The position numbers and the translations under genes were made by a program. A stretch of DNA of 64,000 bases from Streptomyces sp. NRRL S-37 (GTDB taxonomy: Bacteria; Actinomycetota; Actinomycetes; Streptomycetales; Streptomycetaceae), in the NCBI RefSeq assembly GCF_000721605.1, contig NZ_JOIZ01000001.1:310001-374000 (forward strand), in the 5' to 3' direction. A model generated the notes under the pieces. It was not told the origin of the DNA, searched no databases, and saw only the letters and a list, made by a program, of their open reading frames with translations. Positions 41,471-51,360 of this stretch are shown here, in pieces. Numbering within the stretch: position 1 is the stretch's first letter; each line of letters opens with the position of its first letter.

Positions 41471-44140
41471 GTGCGAAGAACCCGTGTTCTCACGACCGTG
41501 CTCGCGCTGGCGGCCGGTCTGCTCGCGGGCGGCCCGCCCGCCCTGGCCGCCGGCGCCCCACAGCCGGCCGGCACGCTCGCCGCCGACACCTACACCTGGA
41601 GGAACGCGCGCATCGACGGTGGCGGCTTCGTGCCCGGCATCGTCTTCAACCGCGGTGAGAAGGACCTGGCCTACGCCCGCACCGACATCGGCGGCGCCTA
41701 CCGCTGGCAGGAGTCCACGAAGACCTGGACCCCGCTGCTCGACTCGGTCGGCTGGGACGACTGGGGGCACACCGGTGTGGTGAGCCTCGCCTCCGACTCC
41801 GCCGACCCCGACCGGGTGTACGCGGCGGTCGGCACGTACACCAACGACTGGGACCCGACGAACGGCGCGGTGCTGCGCTCCACGGACCGGGGCGCGAGCT
41901 GGAAGAAGGCGGACCTGCCGTTCAAGCTGGGCGGGAACATGCCGGGGCGCGGCATGGGGGAACGGCTGGCGGTCGACCCCCACGACAACGATGTGCTGTA
42001 CCTGGGCGCGCCCAGCGGCCACGGGCTGTGGCGGTCGACCGACGCGGGCGTCACCTGGTCGGAGGTGACGGCGTTCCCCAACCCCGGGAACTACGCGCAG
42101 GATCCGAGCGACACCTCCGGGTACGCGTCCGACAACCAGGGCATCACCTGGGTCACCTTCGACGAGTCGACGGGCGGCGCCGGGACGGCGACGAGGACGA
42201 TCTACGTCGGGGTCGCCGACAAGGAGAACGCCGTCTACCGGTCGACGGACGCGGGCGCGACCTGGCAGCGGATCGCCGGGCAGCCGACGGGACACCTGGC
42301 GCACAAGGGCGTCCTCGACGCCGAGAACGGCTACCTGTACCTGGCCTACAGCGACACCGGCGGTCCGTACGACGGCGGCAAGGGCCGGCTGTACCGGTAC
42401 GCGACGGCGACCGGCACCTGGACGGACATCAGCCCGGTGGCGGAGGCCGACACCTACTACGGCTTCAGCGGCCTGACCGTGGACCGGCAGAACCCGGGCA
42501 CGGTGATGGCGACGGCGTACAGCTCCTGGTGGCCGGACACGCAGATCTTCCGCTCGACGGACAGCGGCGGCACCTGGACGCAGGCGTGGAGCTACACGTC
42601 GTACCCCAGCCGCGAGAACCGCTACACGATGGACGTCTCGTCCTCCCCGTGGCTGACCTGGGGCGCGAACCCGTCGCCGCCGGAGCAGACGCCGAAGCTG
42701 GGCTGGATGACGGAGGCGCTGGAGATCGACCCGTTCGACTCCGACCGGATGATGTACGGGACGGGCGCGACGATCTACGGCACGGAGAACCTGGGGAACT
42801 GGGACTCCGGGTCGAAGTTCACCATCACCCCGATGGTGCGCGGCCTGGAGGAGACGGCCGTCAACGACCTGATCTCCCCGCCGTCCGGTGCCCCGCTGAT
42901 CAGCGCGCTCGGTGACGTCGGCGGCTTCCGGCACACGGACCTGACCAAGGTCCCGTCGATGATGTTCACCCAGCCGAACTTCACCTCGACGACCAGCCTC
43001 GACTTCGCCGAGTCCCAACCGAACACGGTGGTACGGGCCGGCAACCTGGACTCCGGTCCGCACATCGCGTTCTCGACCGACAACGGCGCCAACTGGTTCG
43101 CGGGCACCGACCCTTCGGGCGTGAGCGGCGGCGGGACGGTCGCGGCGGCGGCCGACGGCAGCCGGTTCGTGTGGAGCCCGCAGGGCGCGGGCGTGCACTA
43201 CGCGACCGGGTTCGGCACGTCCTGGTCGGCGTCGAGCGGCATCCCGGCGGGGGCGGTCGTCGAGTCCGACCGGGTGGACCCGAAGACGTTCTACGGCTTC
43301 AAGTCCGGGACGTTCTACGTCAGTACGGACGGCGGCGCGACGTTCACGGCGTCGGCGGCGACGGGGCTCCCGGCCGGTGACAGCGTGCGCTTCAAGGCAC
43401 TCCCGGGTGCGAAGGGCGACATCTGGCTGGCGGGCGGGGCGAGCGACGGGCCGTACGGCCTGTGGCACTCCACGGACTCGGGCGCGACGTTCACCAAACT
43501 GTCGAACGTCGACGAGGCCGACACCGTCGGCTTCGGCAAGGCGGCGCCGGGCGCCTCGTACCAGACCCTCTTCACCAGCGCGGAGATCGGCGGCGTACGC
43601 GGCATCTTCCGCTCCACGGACCGGGGCGCGACCTGGACCCGGGTCAACGACGACGCCCACCAGTGGGGCTGGACGGGCGCGGCCATCACCGGTGACCCGC
43701 GGGTCTACGGCCGGGTCTACGTGGCGACCAACGGCCGCGGTGTCGTCTACGGCGACACCTCGGACACCGGCGGCACGGACCCGGAGGAGCCCGAGGAGCC
43801 GGAGGAGCCCGGTCCGTCGGGTGCCTGCGCGGTGACCTACAAGATCACCAACCAGTGGGGCGACGGCTTCCAGGCCGACGTCCAGCTCACCAACACGGGC
43901 CCGGCCGCCTGGAACGGCTGGTCCCTGACCTGGTCCTTCGCGAACGGCCAGAAGATCTCCCAGCTCTGGAACGGGTCCCCCACCCAGTCCGGTCCGACGG
44001 TGACGGTACGCAACACCGACTGGAACGGCACGGTGGCGGCGGGCTCGTCGGTCGCCTTCGGCTTCACGGCGACCCGCTCCGCGACGAACACGGCACCGAC
44101 CGCCTTCGAACTGGGCGGACAGGCCTGCGCGGTGCGCTGA
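41471..44140 (+). CDS. Secreted GH74 xyloglucanase with C-terminal CBM2
   Basis: 889 residues from GTG 41471, preceded by AAGAGGAAGGAACCTCC. Signal peptide about 1-27. The GH74 double seven-bladed propeller spans about 40-765 with repeated STDxGxTW/ASW motifs. Catalytic Asp72 (YARTDIGGAYRW) and Asp482 (ALGDVGGFRH) are present. An acidic linker DPEEPEEPEEPG leads to CBM2 at about 785-889. It cleaves xyloglucan backbones that coat cellulose. No CebR box of its own, so it probably relies on read-through from GH48 past the 41382-41422 hairpin. Confidence 0.93.
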   Translation: MRRTRVLTTVLALAAGLLAGGPPALAAGAPQPAGTLAADTYTWRNARIDGGGFVPGIVFNRGEKDLAYARTDIGGAYRWQESTKTWTPLLDSVGWDDWGHTGVVSLASDSADPDRVYAAVGTYTNDWDPTNGAVLRSTDRGASWKKADLPFKLGGNMPGRGMGERLAVDPHDNDVLYLGAPSGHGLWRSTDAGVTWSEVTAFPNPGNYAQDPSDTSGYASDNQGITWVTFDESTGGAGTATRTIYVGVADKENAVYRSTDAGATWQRIAGQPTGHLAHKGVLDAENGYLYLAYSDTGGPYDGGKGRLYRYATATGTWTDISPVAEADTYYGFSGLTVDRQNPGTVMATAYSSWWPDTQIFRSTDSGGTWTQAWSYTSYPSRENRYTMDVSSSPWLTWGANPSPPEQTPKLGWMTEALEIDPFDSDRMMYGTGATIYGTENLGNWDSGSKFTITPMVRGLEETAVNDLISPPSGAPLISALGDVGGFRHTDLTKVPSMMFTQPNFTSTTSLDFAESQPNTVVRAGNLDSGPHIAFSTDNGANWFAGTDPSGVSGGGTVAAAADGSRFVWSPQGAGVHYATGFGTSWSASSGIPAGAVVESDRVDPKTFYGFKSGTFYVSTDGGATFTASAATGLPAGDSVRFKALPGAKGDIWLAGGASDGPYGLWHSTDSGATFTKLSNVDEADTVGFGKAAPGASYQTLFTSAEIGGVRGIFRSTDRGATWTRVNDDAHQWGWTGAAITGDPRVYGRVYVATNGRGVVYGDTSDTGGTDPEEPEEPEEPGPSGACAVTYKITNQWGDGFQADVQLTNTGPAAWNGWSLTWSFANGQKISQLWNGSPTQSGPTVTVRNTDWNGTVAAGSSVAFGFTATRSATNTAPTAFELGGQACAVR

Positions 44141-44233
44141 GGACCGCCGGTGGGGGATGACGACCGGGCCCCCGCCGGCGACAGCGAGGAAGCCCCGATG
44201 CGCGGACGGCCGGTTCACCGAGGCCGTGACCCG

Positions 44234-44280
44234 CGGCCCCTTCGCCCGCCCGTACCGGGTACGGGCGGGCGAAGGGGCCG
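44234..44280. terminator. 22-bp perfect hairpin between convergent units
   Basis: Arms 44234-44255 and 44259-44280 pair perfectly over 22 bp with a 3-nt loop, 94 bp after the GH74 stop and 121 bp before the stop of the opposing CHAT-partner gene. It should terminate transcription from both sides. Confidence 0.9.
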
Positions 44281-44400
44281 GGGCCACCGAGCGGGCGGTG
44301 CCGTGCCGTTCTCCCGGGGCGTGAGCACCGCCGCCCCGGTGCCGCGGGAACGGCTCCCCCGGCCCGGGCCTGCCCGCCGTGCGGGGAGCGGACGGCGCTC

Positions 44401-45108
44401 CTACAGGTCCTCGAACGTGCCCTGGGCGTCCAGCCTCACCCTTCGGCGGCCGACGAGGGGCACGGTGCCGAGGGCTCCCCGGGCCGAGACGCCCGCGCGC
44501 AGGGTGGTGTGGAGGTGGGCCTGCGTGGCGCCGTCGGGCAGGCCGGCCAGAAGCCGCAGGGTGCGGTCGACGTGCAAAGGAGCCTCCCCGACCTGGAGGA
44601 AGTCCCACCAGGCCGCGGCGAACATGGGGCCGGACGAGGTGAGCCGGGGGAAGAACACGTCCTGTTCCCTGGCCCGTTCGACGGTGACCTCCGGTCCCAG
44701 GGGGACGGTCTCGATCTGAAGGGACAGGCCGCCGCCGTAGCGGGTGCTCACTCTGACCGGGTCGGTGGCCACCTCGTCCCTGGGACTGAGGTCCAGGACC
44801 GTGCCGTCACTGCCGGAGACGTCCACGCTCACCCTCACCCAGCGCAATCGGCACTCCGGGTGCCGGTGGGCGACACACCGCAGCGAGATGTCGACCGCGA
44901 CCCCCTGGCCGTTGCCGAGCGGGTTCCAGGAGGCGGGCCCGGCGCGCAGGGCGAACCTGTTCTCCCGTGCCAGCAGCCTGACCGTCCGGTCCACGGCGGC
45001 CGGTTCGGCACGCTCTTCCAGCGCCGCTTCGTCGATGTCCATGGTGTAGTCGACGACGTGTTCGCCGGCCCCCGTGTCCTGTGCGTTTCCCACCCGTTCC
45101 TCCTTCAT
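44401..45108 (-). CDS. Uncharacterised partner of the CHAT protease
   Basis: 235 residues from ATG 45108, whose ATGA overlaps the CHAT stop, so translation is coupled. I do not recognise a family. After an acidic helix (about 25-45), a largely beta-rich protein follows, with repeated strand-like stretches (GVAVDISLRCVAHRHPECRL, WVRVSVDVSGSDGTVLDLSP, GLSLQIETVPLGPEVTVER) and AAAWWDFLQVGEAPLHV near 165-181. No signal peptide or membrane segment. Cytosolic. It may be the substrate, sensor or inhibitor of the CHAT protease; nothing in the sequence decides between these. Confidence 0.75.
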   Translation of the reverse strand: MKEERVGNAQDTGAGEHVVDYTMDIDEAALEERAEPAAVDRTVRLLARENRFALRAGPASWNPLGNGQGVAVDISLRCVAHRHPECRLRWVRVSVDVSGSDGTVLDLSPRDEVATDPVRVSTRYGGGLSLQIETVPLGPEVTVERAREQDVFFPRLTSSGPMFAAAWWDFLQVGEAPLHVDRTLRLLAGLPDGATQAHLHTTLRAGVSARGALGTVPLVGRRRVRLDAQGTFEDL

Positions 45109-48100
45109 CGCCAGTCACCGGCGGCCACGAACGCGCCCCAGTGGTAGAAGTGCCGGCGGTGCGGTGGCGTGCCCGCCACGGCCCGTGCGGCGTGGTGGAG
45201 CGCGTCCGCGCAGCCGAAGCCCTCCGCCAGTTCCCGGTGGAACGCGGTGAGCAGCACGGCCGCGGACGTGTCCGCCACCTTCCACTGGCTCACCACGACC
45301 GACCTGCACCCGCCCAGGAACAGGGCGCGCGTGAGCCCCACCGGTTCGTCCCCGGTCCGCTGCTCGTTCACGCCTGTCTCGCAGCCGCTGAGCACCACGG
45401 TACCGGCCCCGACACGGCGGCCCACGAGGTCGGAGGCGCGCAGCACACCGTCGGCCATGTCCATGCCCCGTTCGAAGCCGTCCCCGGTCGAGAGGTGTCC
45501 GTGCCCCGCCAGATGCACCAGCGCGCACGCGTCGAGCGCGTCCAGTACACGCGCCGTCGTCACCTCGGCCCCCAGCCTCTCCCGGACCGAGAGGAGCCGG
45601 GCCACGGCTCCGGCCTCCTCGGCCGACCTCGGGAGGTCGGACCGCGAGTCACCGAAGACCGATCGCGCCCCCGCTCGTGTCCGCTCCCCCCGCGTCGTCC
45701 GGTTCAGGAGGTCGAGCAGCACGGCGCTGCTCGGGCTGTAACACACCGGATTGCGCAACAGCAGCGGCTCACCCGCGACGGGGAGTGTGTGCAGCGGCAG
45801 GTCGTGGAGGATTCCGTGCGGTACGAGGTACAGGATGTCCCCGGGTGAGAGCCAGTCGGCCAGGGGGGCGACGAGGGAGGAGAAGGAGTGCCAGTCGCGC
45901 TCCCCTCCGTCGGCGAGGTCCTGCATCATCAGGCGGACCCCGCCGGGGCGGCGGAAGTACTGGGCGGCGTAGCGGGACAACCGCGCGTGGTCGACCGCGA
46001 CGGTCTCCACCCGCGGCGCGGCCCAGTCGGCGCGCAGGGCGAACAGCAAGGTTCCCGTCGGGCCGCACCGGTACTCGGCCACGACGATCCGCCGCCCGGC
46101 GGTGTGCCGCTCCTCCTCGCCGAGTGCGGCACGCAGCTCCTCGTAGGCCGGCGGCTCGACGGACCTGGCGCGCGCGTAGCCGGCCATCGGGCCCGTGCGC
46201 ATCGTGGCCAGAAGTCCGTCGATCTCCCGGCGCAGGGCCAGTTCCTCCGCGTCGGTGGCCGCCGGCCGCTTCCGCAGGTCCTGTTCCCGCGCGAGTTCGG
46301 GGACCTGTCTCAGGACGGGTTCGGGGGGCGTGAGTTCACCGAGTCCGTCCAGCAGGGCCCGGGACTTGGACCGCTCGAGCCATCTCAGGGCCGTGGCCGC
46401 GTCGGCCCTGCGGTACCAGTGCAGTTCGAAACCGAGACGGTAGACCTCCGAGGTGTCGCCGGCCAGAGCGATGCGTACGTGCTGGGTCCGCAGTGCGGTC
46501 GTGTCCGCGGTCGCCGCTGCCGCCCGCAGCCGGTCGACCTCCCGGGCGGCCTCGTCGAGCAGGGTGTCCGCCCGGGACCAGTGGCGGGCGCGGTCCCTCT
46601 CGGTGGACGCGTAGCGGTCGCCCGTCTCCAGGGCGCAGATGCCGCGGTGGAACAGGACCCGCCAGATCTCCGGGCGCAGGCCCGCGGCGGCCAGCAGCCC
46701 CTGGACCTCGGCGAGGCGCCGGTCGGCGTCCTCGTACAGCGCGGCCCCACCGCCGTGGCGGGCCCTGTCCATCAGCACCAGGGCCTGGTAGCTGAGGGTG
46801 AAGGCCAGTTGGGGGCCGAGGCCGAGGGTCCGGCAGAGGTCCTCGGCCCGGCTCAGCGACGTCCCGCACTCCTCCCAGTCCTGGGTGAAGAAGGCCGCCT
46901 GCCCGCGCTGCTGGTGCACCGACACCAGGTGGACGCGGGCGTCCAGGGTCGTCAGGGGTTCCAGCAGCGCTGTGGCCCGGTCGAAGAGGCCGGCTGTCTC
47001 CTCGGGGGAGAGGAGCGTGGTCCCGCCGCGTCTGCGGGCCAGTACCGCCACCCACGCCTCGAGGGCCAGGCAGCGCGCCTCGTCCACGGGAAGACCCAAT
47101 CGGCGGGCCGCGGCGGCACCCCGCTCCAGGTGGACGCGGGCCGCCGGTCCGTCGGAATCGGCCAGCAGACCGGCCAGTGACAGCGACACCTCGGGCAGCA
47201 GACCGGCCGGCGCCGGCCGGTCCCGCAGTTCACGGTCGATCTCCCGCAGCAGCAGCACGGCCTCGTCCCCGAGGCCCATCGCCGAGAGCACCGACGCGCG
47301 CACGACCGCCTGCCCGACGAACTCCCCCGCCTCCGAGGGACCCCGCCGTGCGGTGAGGAGGTCGGCGCGTCCGCGGTCGCCGGCCCGGAAGGCGGTGTCC
47401 GCCTCGCCGATCGCCCGCGCGTCGTCGGCGAGGGGATGCCCGATGAGCCGGGTCAGGGCGGCCGCCTCCTGATCGGCGTTCTTCCGCGCCTCCGCGTCGC
47501 CGTGGTGGATGTGCCACTGGGACAGCGCCTGCCACGCGGTCAGCTCCTGGGCCGGTACCCGCGCCTCCCGGAAACCGTTCGCGGCCTTCTCGGTGAGGGC
47601 GACTCCGTCGGGCACCCCGTGGTTCAGGCACAGGTGCCCCAGGGCCAGGTACGCCCGTGGTTCGCCGAGGCGGCCGCCGGCCGCGGTGATCCGCTCCGCC
47701 GCGTTCTCGAGCGCGGCCACGAGCGGCCCGGGCTCCCGTCCCCGCGGCTTCCCGAAGTCGGTGGCGAACCAGACCTCGAGGTCCAGTTCGGCCCGTGCGA
47801 ACGCCGACTCGGCGGCCGACAGGCCGTCACCCCGCCGCTGCGCCGCTTCCAGGGCGGCCGCCAGCAGATCACGTGCCCGGGCGGGGTCGGCTCCCGGGTT
47901 CCCGCGCAGGAACGACGCGGCCCTGCGTACGGCCCGGTCGGCGTCGCCGGGCAGACCGGCGTCGCGGTAGGCGTCCGCCGCGGACTCCCACGCGTCGGCC
48001 ACGGCCGTGCGCCGGCCGGGTTCCTGACCCGAGAGCAGGAACCGCAGTGCCAGTCCCTGCGCGCGGAGGTCACCGGCCAGCAGGCCCGGTGCCGAGGCCC

Positions 48101-48419
48101 CGCGGGCGGCGATCCGCTCGCAGTGCGCGACGAACGCGTCCAGCGCCCGGGGGGTGAGCGCCGCCCTGTTTCTGTAGACCTCGGTCAAGCGGCTCCACAG
48201 ATCGGCGACGCCGTCCGGGGCGAATCGTCCCCGCGCGTCGTCGACCAGGGCGCCCGCCTCACGGATCAGGCCCTGCTCCAGCCGGCACCGGAGCAGGAGC
48301 GTCCACACCTCCTCGTCCCCGCCGTCCGGGACCGGCCGATGCGCGGCGTCTCCGACCGCTCCCACCAGTTCCGCGTACCGCTGCTGGTCGAGCAGCGCCC
48401 TCACCTCTGAGGCGTTCAC
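45105..48419 (-). CDS. TPR-CHAT caspase-like protein
   Basis: 1104 residues from GTG 48419, chosen for GGGGAG 5 nt before it; the frame open to 48542 lacks a ribosome site. Residues about 1-720 are helical TPR-like repeats (for example LEAAQRRGDGLSAAESAFARAELDL). The last 320 are a CHAT protease domain: the catalytic His is at 973 or 975 in HLAGHGHLS and Cys1013 is in VLSGCETGVNE, followed by LTRALFLGGCRSVVVSQWKV and the terminal HWGAFVAAGDW. CHAT proteins cut specific partners after activation through the TPR part; several act in antiphage or cell-death systems. Transcribed with the coupled partner gene. Confidence 0.9.
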   Translation of the reverse strand: MNASEVRALLDQQRYAELVGAVGDAAHRPVPDGGDEEVWTLLLRCRLEQGLIREAGALVDDARGRFAPDGVADLWSRLTEVYRNRAALTPRALDAFVAHCERIAARGASAPGLLAGDLRAQGLALRFLLSGQEPGRRTAVADAWESAADAYRDAGLPGDADRAVRRAASFLRGNPGADPARARDLLAAALEAAQRRGDGLSAAESAFARAELDLEVWFATDFGKPRGREPGPLVAALENAAERITAAGGRLGEPRAYLALGHLCLNHGVPDGVALTEKAANGFREARVPAQELTAWQALSQWHIHHGDAEARKNADQEAAALTRLIGHPLADDARAIGEADTAFRAGDRGRADLLTARRGPSEAGEFVGQAVVRASVLSAMGLGDEAVLLLREIDRELRDRPAPAGLLPEVSLSLAGLLADSDGPAARVHLERGAAAARRLGLPVDEARCLALEAWVAVLARRRGGTTLLSPEETAGLFDRATALLEPLTTLDARVHLVSVHQQRGQAAFFTQDWEECGTSLSRAEDLCRTLGLGPQLAFTLSYQALVLMDRARHGGGAALYEDADRRLAEVQGLLAAAGLRPEIWRVLFHRGICALETGDRYASTERDRARHWSRADTLLDEAAREVDRLRAAAATADTTALRTQHVRIALAGDTSEVYRLGFELHWYRRADAATALRWLERSKSRALLDGLGELTPPEPVLRQVPELAREQDLRKRPAATDAEELALRREIDGLLATMRTGPMAGYARARSVEPPAYEELRAALGEEERHTAGRRIVVAEYRCGPTGTLLFALRADWAAPRVETVAVDHARLSRYAAQYFRRPGGVRLMMQDLADGGERDWHSFSSLVAPLADWLSPGDILYLVPHGILHDLPLHTLPVAGEPLLLRNPVCYSPSSAVLLDLLNRTTRGERTRAGARSVFGDSRSDLPRSAEEAGAVARLLSVRERLGAEVTTARVLDALDACALVHLAGHGHLSTGDGFERGMDMADGVLRASDLVGRRVGAGTVVLSGCETGVNEQRTGDEPVGLTRALFLGGCRSVVVSQWKVADTSAAVLLTAFHRELAEGFGCADALHHAARAVAGTPPHRRHFYHWGAFVAAGDWR

Positions 48420-48671
48420 GTGACTCCCCGTCGTTCCGGTCGTCCGCCGGGACCGCGGGGAGACGGTGCCGCCCTTCCCGGGCACACGCGCCACGGTCCG
48501 ACCGTCCGAGCGGGGCAACGGACAGGAGAATGCCCTGTTCATCGGTCCCGGACGCCGGGAAACCGTCGTCCTACGCCCGCATCCGGCCCGATCACCCGCA
48601 CGACGTACGTCAGGTGTACTAGGAAAGCCGGGCCGTGCCCGCTCGCGGACGACGGGTCCGCCTGCCGGACG

Positions 48672-50543
48672 TCAGGGCGTGAACACTGCCGGCCTCGGTG
48701 GTGTCGGCATGCCGGCGCCGATGAAGAAACCGGTGTGCGGGGGCTGGTTGTAGGCGGTGTTCTGCCAGGCCAGGGACGTGCGGTAGAGGGTGTCGTGGAG
48801 GAGGGTGGTGATGCGGCGGTCCGTGTCGTGGGGGGTGGAGTAGATGCGCAGGTTCTTGTTGTCGCCGGTGCGCCAGACGACCTCCTCGCGCCAGTCGCCC
48901 AGGATGTCACCGGACAGGACCGGGGTGGCCTTGGTGCCGTTGTTCGAGGAGACGCCCGAGCCGGTCAGCAGGCGGGTGTCGGAGGACGTGCCGTACTTGT
49001 CGATGTGGGTGCCGTCGAGGAGTTCGCGGACCGGGTCGCCGTCCCACCAGGAGAGGAAGTTGGTGGAGGAGGGCTTGCGGCCCTTGGTGCCGCCGCCCTC
49101 GTCGCGGATGCCGCCGTCGGAGGAGGACCACATCTCCGGTCCGGAGTTGCCGGACCAGATGTCCCCCGCGACTCCGCGGCCGTTGTCGCAGCAGGCGGAG
49201 AGCTTCCAGCGGACCGTGCCGTTCGCGGGGTCGATGTACAGCGCGGCGGGCTGGCTCGTGGACTCGGAGACCTTGTAGTACTCCAGGCCGGACGTCGACG
49301 GGTCGAGGTCGCCGAGGTGCTGGGCGTCGCCGTGGCCGGTCTTCGTGGTCCACAGGCCGTTGCCGTTGTCGTCGACGGCCATCGAGCCGTAGACGATCTC
49401 GTCCCGGCCGTCGTTGTCGACGTCCCCGACGGACAGGCTGTGCGAGCCCTGGCCGTCGTAGCCCTTGCCGCTGTTGGTGGAGGAGTTGGTGTCGAAGGTC
49501 CAGCGGCGGGTGAACCGGCCGTCCCGCCAGTCCCAGGCCGCGATCACCGTGCGCGTGTAGTAGCCGCGCGCCATGATCAGGGAGGGGCGGGCGCCGTCCA
49601 GGTAGGCGGTGCCGGCGAGGAAGCGGTCGACGCGGTTGCCGTAGGAGTCGCCCCAGGAGGAGACGGTGCCGCGGGCCGGGACGTAGTCGACGGTGCCCAT
49701 CGCCCTGCCGGTCTGCCCGTCGAACATGGTCAGGTACTCGGGGCCGGACAGGACGTATCCGCCGGTGTTGCGGTGGTCGGCGGAGGAGCTGCCGATGACC
49801 GCGCCGGTGCCGTCCTTGGTGCCGTCGGCGGTCTTCATGGCGACCTCGGCCCTGCCGTCGCCGTCGTAGTCGTACACCTGGAACTGCGTGTAGTGGGCGC
49901 CGGAGCGGATGTTGCGGCCCAGGTCGATGCGCCACAGCCGGGTGCCGTCCAGTTTGATGCCGTCGACGATCGTGTTGCCGGTGTAGCCGGACTGGGAGTT
50001 GTCCTTGGCGTTGGTGGGCTGCCACTTGAGCACGATGTCGAGGGCGCCGTCGCCGTCGAGGTCGCCGACGGAGGCGTCGTTGGCCTCGTAGGTGTAGGAG
50101 ACGCCGTCGGGGGTGGTGCCGCCGGACGGCGGGCTGATCGGTACGTCCTTGTAGCCGGCGCGGAACTGGATCGCGTGCACCGAGTCGCCCTGCTCGGTGC
50201 CGTTCACCACCGCGCGGACGGTGTAGTCGGCGTGGGAGGGCGCACCGGAGTGGAAGTAGGTGGTGGTGCCGGTGATCGGACTGGAGTTGACCTTGGTGCC
50301 GGCCCGGTAGACGTTGAAGGCGACGCCGTCCGGGTCGGTGCCGAGCCAGCGCCAGCTGACCAGGTTGCCGCTGCCGGTGTACACGCTGACGACGCCGCGG
50401 TCCAGCTTCTCGACCTGCCGTGCGGTGGCGGCCTCGGCGGGCGCGTCCGACAGCGCGGTCAGACCGGCGCCGGCCAGCGCCGCCACGGCGAGCGCCGCGG
50501 GAAGGGCGACACGGCGTCTGCGGTGCCTGTGGGGGTGGGTCAC
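48672..50543 (-). CDS. Secreted rhamnogalacturonan lyase, PL11 family
   Basis: 623 residues from GTG 50543, with AGGAGGT upstream. An Arg/His-rich signal peptide ends near residue 38 (AEA-ATA). The mature protein begins QVEKLDRGVVSVYTGSGNLVSWRWLGTDPDGVAFNVYR, the PL11 start. Calcium-type loops DLDGDGALDIV, YDYDGDGRAEVAMKTADGTKDG and DVDNDGRDEIVYGSM mark the eight-bladed propeller. It cleaves the rhamnogalacturonan I backbone of pectin by beta-elimination. No CBM is attached, unlike the cellulases nearby. It appears monocistronic; the 252-bp gap 48420-48671 beyond its stop holds the CHAT operon promoter. Confidence 0.92.
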   Translation of the reverse strand: MTHPHRHRRRRVALPAALAVAALAGAGLTALSDAPAEAATARQVEKLDRGVVSVYTGSGNLVSWRWLGTDPDGVAFNVYRAGTKVNSSPITGTTTYFHSGAPSHADYTVRAVVNGTEQGDSVHAIQFRAGYKDVPISPPSGGTTPDGVSYTYEANDASVGDLDGDGALDIVLKWQPTNAKDNSQSGYTGNTIVDGIKLDGTRLWRIDLGRNIRSGAHYTQFQVYDYDGDGRAEVAMKTADGTKDGTGAVIGSSSADHRNTGGYVLSGPEYLTMFDGQTGRAMGTVDYVPARGTVSSWGDSYGNRVDRFLAGTAYLDGARPSLIMARGYYTRTVIAAWDWRDGRFTRRWTFDTNSSTNSGKGYDGQGSHSLSVGDVDNDGRDEIVYGSMAVDDNGNGLWTTKTGHGDAQHLGDLDPSTSGLEYYKVSESTSQPAALYIDPANGTVRWKLSACCDNGRGVAGDIWSGNSGPEMWSSSDGGIRDEGGGTKGRKPSSTNFLSWWDGDPVRELLDGTHIDKYGTSSDTRLLTGSGVSSNNGTKATPVLSGDILGDWREEVVWRTGDNKNLRIYSTPHDTDRRITTLLHDTLYRTSLAWQNTAYNQPPHTGFFIGAGMPTPPRPAVFTP

Positions 50544-50581
50544 GGGACGGACCTCCTGGGAGGACGGATGGGTTCCGCCCC

Positions 50582-51355
50582 TCAGTCGCCGCCGGGACGC
50601 TCCAGGTTGCCGTCCTTCCGCTTCCGGTACGCCCGGAGGCGGAACACGGGGTCCGGGCGGGGCCGGTCCTGGTCCGGGAGTGCCGCCAGCCGGGCGGCGA
50701 ACTCCTCGGCGACCGGCTCTCCGGGCGGCAGGGTGACGAACCAGCCGCGCCGCAGGTCCGCGATGGTGCGGCGAGGGCTGCGGCCCTGTCCGTGGCCCCG
50801 GAAGCGGGCCTCCCCCGCGGGCAGCAGACCGTGCGCGGCGGCGCAGGCGTCGACGGCGTCGGGGTCGTCGGGGACCGGGCTGCGCGGACGGGCCGCGAGG
50901 ACCGCGTCGATGTCGCTGCCGACGTTGTGCGAGGCACCCTTGTGGACGGTGGTGACGTACACCCCGCCGGGCCGCAGCACGCGGGCGCACTCGGCGACGA
51001 CCGCCCGTACGGCCTCGGGCCCCGGCAACAGGTGCAGCAGCCACACACTGGCCACGGCGTCGAACCGGGCGTCCCCGAAGGGCAGCCGGCGGCTGTCCGC
51101 GCGGACCACCGCGCCCGGCAGACGGGCGACGGCCATCCGGGTCATCGCCTCGGAGAGGTCGGCGCCGGTCACCCGCAGACCGGCACGGGCGGCGGCCAGC
51201 CGCCGGGTCACGATGCCGGTGCCGCACGCCACGTCCAGCAGCTCCCGCGCCGACGCCGGTACCAGGCTCAGCACGGCCTCCGCGGCCGCCGCCGCCCGGG
51301 GCTCCCCGCCGCGCAGGACGTCGTACCGTTCCGCTTCCTCGTCGTAGTCCAGCAC
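50582..51355 (-). CDS. Class I SAM-dependent methyltransferase
   Basis: 257 residues from GTG 51355. LLDVACGTGIVTRRLAAARAGLRVTGADLSEAMTRMA is motif I with the acidic residue after strand 2, FDAVASVWLLHLLPG is motif IV, and LRPGGVYVTTVHKG is motif VI; a UbiE/Methyltransf_11 type. The target cannot be told. Its stop lies 38 bp before the PL11 start and its start is 5 bp past the pterin dehydratase stop, so the two are probably co-transcribed. Confidence 0.88.
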   Translation of the reverse strand: MLDYDEEAERYDVLRGGEPRAAAAAEAVLSLVPASARELLDVACGTGIVTRRLAAARAGLRVTGADLSEAMTRMAVARLPGAVVRADSRRLPFGDARFDAVASVWLLHLLPGPEAVRAVVAECARVLRPGGVYVTTVHKGASHNVGSDIDAVLAARPRSPVPDDPDAVDACAAAHGLLPAGEARFRGHGQGRSPRRTIADLRRGWFVTLPPGEPVAEEFAARLAALPDQDRPRPDPVFRLRAYRKRKDGNLERPGGD

Positions 51356-51360
51356 GCGCC

